Positions 36,424 to 38,136 of a DNA stretch of 38,136 bases are shown here, one piece after another; positions within the stretch are counted from its first letter, which is position 1, and the number at the start of each line of letters is the position of its first letter. The notes under the pieces were generated by a model. The model did not search any database. It worked only from the letters and a program-made list of their open reading frames with translations, and was not told where the DNA came from. The position numbers were made by a program, and so were the translations under genes. The DNA comes from Thermoplasmatota archaeon (GTDB taxonomy: Archaea > Thermoplasmatota > JAQUQK01), in the NCBI GenBank assembly GCA_028716125.1, contig JAQUQK010000003.1, forward strand, positions 1 to 38,136. The letters are read 5' to 3'.

Positions 36424-36771
36424 TTACAAAACCTTTTCTAAAATCCTAACCAACCTCTCCCATTCCTCTTGAGGTTCGTCTTTGCCGATAAACCTTTGGT
36501 CAGCGAGCCATACCAATCTGTGCAAAAGCAAGTGAATTGCCTCGTGTTTGCCACCATTTTCCGGCGTAGGACGAGCTTCGTAATCCACCTTATCTAATTC
36601 TGAATTGTATTTCACTGTGGCGCATTTGCCGTATTCATCAACGAAAATCTCTGCGTAGTTATCTCTTAATTTAGTGTGGAAAAAGTCAATTCTGTAAGGG
36701 CAAAACAACCTGTCCGCCCAATACAGGAATGATTTTTTGAACTCCTCAAAGTCCTTTTTGCTGGTTTTCAT
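36424..36771 (-). CDS. HExxH-motif protein, possible zinc metallopeptidase-like
   Basis: I start at ATG 36771 (115 aa) with GGAGTGAAA upstream; the longer frame overlaps the next gene. 'KHEAIHLLLHRLVWLADQRF' holds His76-Glu77-x2-His80, the metallopeptidase zinc motif, with His84 four residues on. Phage homologues I know of have the same 'HEvxHLLL' block and no demonstrated activity. The N-terminal half has beta strands ('AEIFVDEYGKCATVKYN'). It could be a zincin-like or a non-enzymatic fold. Confidence 0.55.
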   Translation of the reverse strand: MKTSKKDFEEFKKSFLYWADRLFCPYRIDFFHTKLRDNYAEIFVDEYGKCATVKYNSELDKVDYEARPTPENGGKHEAIHLLLHRLVWLADQRFIGKDEPQEEWERLVRILEKVL

Positions 36772-36773
36772 TT

Positions 36774-36977
36774 TCACTCCTCGCGCCTGAAAGTGCCTAT
36801 ATGTTTCATCCCAAGTTCGGCGTTCACTTTGCGGTTGGCTTCCCATTGCGGCATATCGTCTCGATTAACCCAAAGAACCTCGGCTTCTACATCGCCTTCG
36901 ATGTTTGCGAATACTTCGAGTTCGGGGACAAGCTCGCTCGGCGGATTAACGACAATGATTATTTTGGGTTTGCTCAT
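36774..36977 (-). CDS. Hypothetical phage protein
   Basis: I start at ATG 36977 (67 aa) since GGAGAGC lies upstream and the longer reading overlaps DUF5131. The product reads 'KPKIIIVVNPPSELVPELEVFANIEGD', a beta-alpha start, then a Trp-containing helix ('EAEVLWVNRDDMPQWEANR'). A compact alpha/beta fold is likely. No family recognised. It lies between the DUF5131 C-part and the HExxH gene. Confidence 0.5.
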   Translation of the reverse strand: MSKPKIIIVVNPPSELVPELEVFANIEGDVEAEVLWVNRDDMPQWEANRKVNAELGMKHIGTFRREE

Positions 36978-37510
36978 TTTTGCTCTCCAAACGGCGATTG
37001 TCTGCAACGAACCGACTCCGGCAATTCGTTAAACTTGTGGACGATTTTCAGTTTTGGTTTGCCTTCGCCGCAATGTAGTTTGGCATCTTCGGGCGTTCTG
37101 AATAGCTTGCCGTTCATTTGCCACATATGCACCGCCTTTACCCATACCGGCACGCCTGCGGCCTTGCATTGCTCGACTACGCTTTCGATGTTTCCTATCG
37201 GGCAGTAGCGGGCGTTTGCGCCTGTCTCTGCGCCGACAATGACCCAGTCAAGAGACGGTACACCCAAACAACATTCGCATTTTGGATTACTTTTTACAGA
37301 ACCACATTCAGAACAAGCCCCTATTACTTGACCGGCTGGCCCATCACACAATTCAATTTCCCCCAGCAATGGCTCTAAACTGACAAACCTGTGCGCCGCC
37401 GGTATCTGTAAAAGTGTCGGGATTCTTTCGTCTGCATACTGCTGGTTTTCTGCGGTAACGCCGAGCCAGAGATTGTCGTAATCTATCCGCCTATTTTTTA
37501 CAGCACTCAT
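36974..37510 (-). CDS. DUF5131 (phage Gp37/Gp68) C-terminal part, after an in-frame stop
   Basis: These 178 residues follow the N-terminal part in the same reading frame, separated only by TAA and TGG. They carry the rest of the family: 'DNLWLGVTAENQQYADERIPTLLQI', 'FVSLEPLLGEI', 'LDWVIVGAETG', then 'GVPVWVKAVHMWQMNGK'. A four- or five-Cys insert ('CSECGSVKSNPKCECC', about residues 66-81) may bind zinc. A possible restart is the ATG at 37510, with no strong site. The whole protein without the stop would be about 315 residues, near the usual length. Confidence 0.75.
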   Translation of the reverse strand: MSAVKNRRIDYDNLWLGVTAENQQYADERIPTLLQIPAAHRFVSLEPLLGEIELCDGPAGQVIGACSECGSVKSNPKCECCLGVPSLDWVIVGAETGANARYCPIGNIESVVEQCKAAGVPVWVKAVHMWQMNGKLFRTPEDAKLHCGEGKPKLKIVHKFNELPESVRCRQSPFGEQK

Positions 37511-37513
37511 CCA

Positions 37514-37921
37514 TTAAGAAAACTTTAGTAATCGTTCAGGTCGTTTCGTTAAAATCAAAAAGGTATGGTTCAAATTGGTCGTATTTGAATTGAACATCGT
37601 GTCCCAAACGCTTTCGGCAAACTCAAACGGCACGTCCTTATGAAACAGGTCTGACATCGAATCGACAAAGATTATTCTCGGCTCGCGCCAGTGAAGGGGT
37701 TTATCTAACCGCTCAGGCAGTAGTTGAATTTCATTGAACGGCTTGGCGTATTGCTTCGGCAGTTTCGCGCCTGCCATAAAAGCTAAATGACGTTTGGTAT
37801 GAATGTCGCAAGCATAACAGTTATCGCAGGCAGGCGATATCTTTGAGCATCCTGCTGTCGGATTCCAACTGCACCCCCTGTCCCACCATTGACCCGTTTC
37901 AATCATCTTGCTTCGGTTCAT
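37514..37921 (-). CDS. DUF5131 (phage Gp37/Gp68) N-terminal part, ends at an in-frame TAA
   Basis: 135 residues from ATG 37921 (GGGAG upstream). 'CSWNPTAGCSKISPACDNCYACDIHTKRH' with Cys 17, 25, 32, 35 and 38 resembles the three-Cys pattern of this family, which is compared with radical-SAM-like proteins. 'RIIFVDSMSDLFHKDVPFEF' and 'TFLILTKRPERLL' are family blocks. It stops at TAA just before the block that should join 'WMSA...NLWLGV'. Its enzymatic role is unknown. The break is most simply a nonsense mutation or sequencing error. Confidence 0.75.
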   Translation of the reverse strand: MNRSKMIETGQWWDRGCSWNPTAGCSKISPACDNCYACDIHTKRHLAFMAGAKLPKQYAKPFNEIQLLPERLDKPLHWREPRIIFVDSMSDLFHKDVPFEFAESVWDTMFNSNTTNLNHTFLILTKRPERLLKFS

Positions 37922-37923
37922 TG

Positions 37924-38136
37924 TTACTCCCATAAGGCATCAACATCAGGATAATCCGTTCTGACTATATCCGCACATTGAGCAAGATTGGCGGCGTAGG
38001 CGGCGGCGTAGGCGGCGTTGGCGGCGTTGGCGGCGGCGTAGGCGGCGTTGGCGGCGGCGTTGGCGGCGGCGTAGGCGGCGTTGGCGGCGGCGTAGGCGGC
38101 GTTGGCGGCGTTGGCGGCGGCGTTTCGCACATCATC
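37924..38136 (-). CDS. Imm-5-like phage protein, C-terminal part (continues from the window start)
   Basis: This is the continuation of the gene at 1-483. Bases 38011-38136 repeat the region 52-177, which includes the junction residues 'DDVRN'. Then comes an Ala/Asn/Tyr tract of about 46 residues and a unique tail 'QCADIVRTDYPDVDALWE' with stop TAA at 37924. The tail matches the known ending of the family. This copy has a different repeat order from the start copy beyond 38011. Confidence 0.75.
   Translation of the reverse strand, partial: DDVRNAAANAANAAYAAANAAYAAANAAANAAYAAANAANAAYAAAYAANLAQCADIVRTDYPDVDALWE
37987..38124 (-). repeat. Coding tandem repeat of GCC-rich units, end copy
   Basis: Same 9- and 12-base units as at 1-165, encoding about 46 residues of AAN/AAY/AAAN/AAAY. 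The last Asn codon is AAT, showing where the array degenerates into unique sequence. To the right the array matches the start copy exactly (38011-38136). To the left it diverges at the first unit after NAANAA (Tyr here, Asn there). Confidence 0.9.
38011..38136. repeat. Terminal direct repeat, right copy (matches 52-177)
   Basis: Identical over 126 bases to 52-177. The overlap lets the contig be closed into a circle and puts the N- and C-terminal parts of the repeat gene in one frame. Its exact length probably reflects the assembler or the repeat array, not a true phage terminal redundancy. Confidence 0.85.

Noticed and set aside
37511..37516. TAA recoded as a sense codon
   Set aside because: Many genes in the window end in TAA with tight spacing to the next start, so a general recoding would fuse unrelated genes.

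Overview
The window looks like a nearly complete circular genome of a small-tailed (podovirus-like), probably temperate tailed phage of about 38 kb, assembled from a metagenome or similar source. The last 126 bases repeat bases 52-177. Closing the circle there joins the two halves of one Ala/Asn/Tyr-repeat gene, so the contig was cut inside a low-complexity repeat. Almost every gene is on the minus strand in tightly overlapping operons (ATGA and TAATG junctions, frequent AGGAGG-type ribosome binding sites). The exceptions are the integrase, one 58-residue membrane protein and an HNH nuclease. The host cannot be read directly. LamG and GH43-like proteins with Sec signals and 'VDPNLIARWTMDN'-style openings recall Planctomycetota, but this is a weak guess.

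Layout in the direction of minus-strand transcription, crossing the contig ends: (1) 7.9-6.2 kb, an integrase (+) and GNAT acetyltransferase (-) block with palindromic operator-like sites; (2) 6.2 kb down to 1 and on through 38.1-35.4 kb, an early or accessory operon with a RING-like zinc protein, winged-helix proteins, a coiled-coil phage protein, an initiator-tRNA-like gene, HNH and HD-domain proteins, the Imm-5-like repeat protein, a DUF5131 gene split by an in-frame stop, an HExxH protein and a RusA resolvase; (3) 35.4-34.5 kb, an intergenic island with a near-consensus minus promoter, several strong hairpins and a plus-strand HNH gene, flanked by two truncated genes (a methyltransferase without its N-terminus and a 47-residue stub); (4) 33.9-25.5 kb, the packaging and head module: TerS, TerL, P22-like portal, scaffold, N4-gp56-type capsid, plus an embedded lipoprotein and membrane protein; (5) 25.4-9.7 kb, the tail and ejection module: three consecutive genes with Sec-type signal peptides (60-residue-repeat fibre, GH43-like plus LamG protein, small exported protein), an adaptor, tail tube or hub proteins, then internal virion proteins ending in a 1686-residue polyvalent-type protein; (6) 9.5-8.1 kb, a lysis-type cassette with a membrane protein, lipoprotein and permuted papain-like hydrolase.

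No DNA polymerase, helicase, primase, annealing recombinase or classical CI-like repressor was recognised, so replication probably leans on the host or on unrecognised small proteins. Five small genes of 43-57 codons that overlap their neighbours translationally are annotated, along with one weaker 22-codon candidate. The most interesting points are the exported virion proteins, the HNH/hairpin island that replaced the methyltransferase N-terminus, the initiator-like tRNA, the in-frame stop in DUF5131 and the DNA-level repeat expansion in the Imm-5-like gene.
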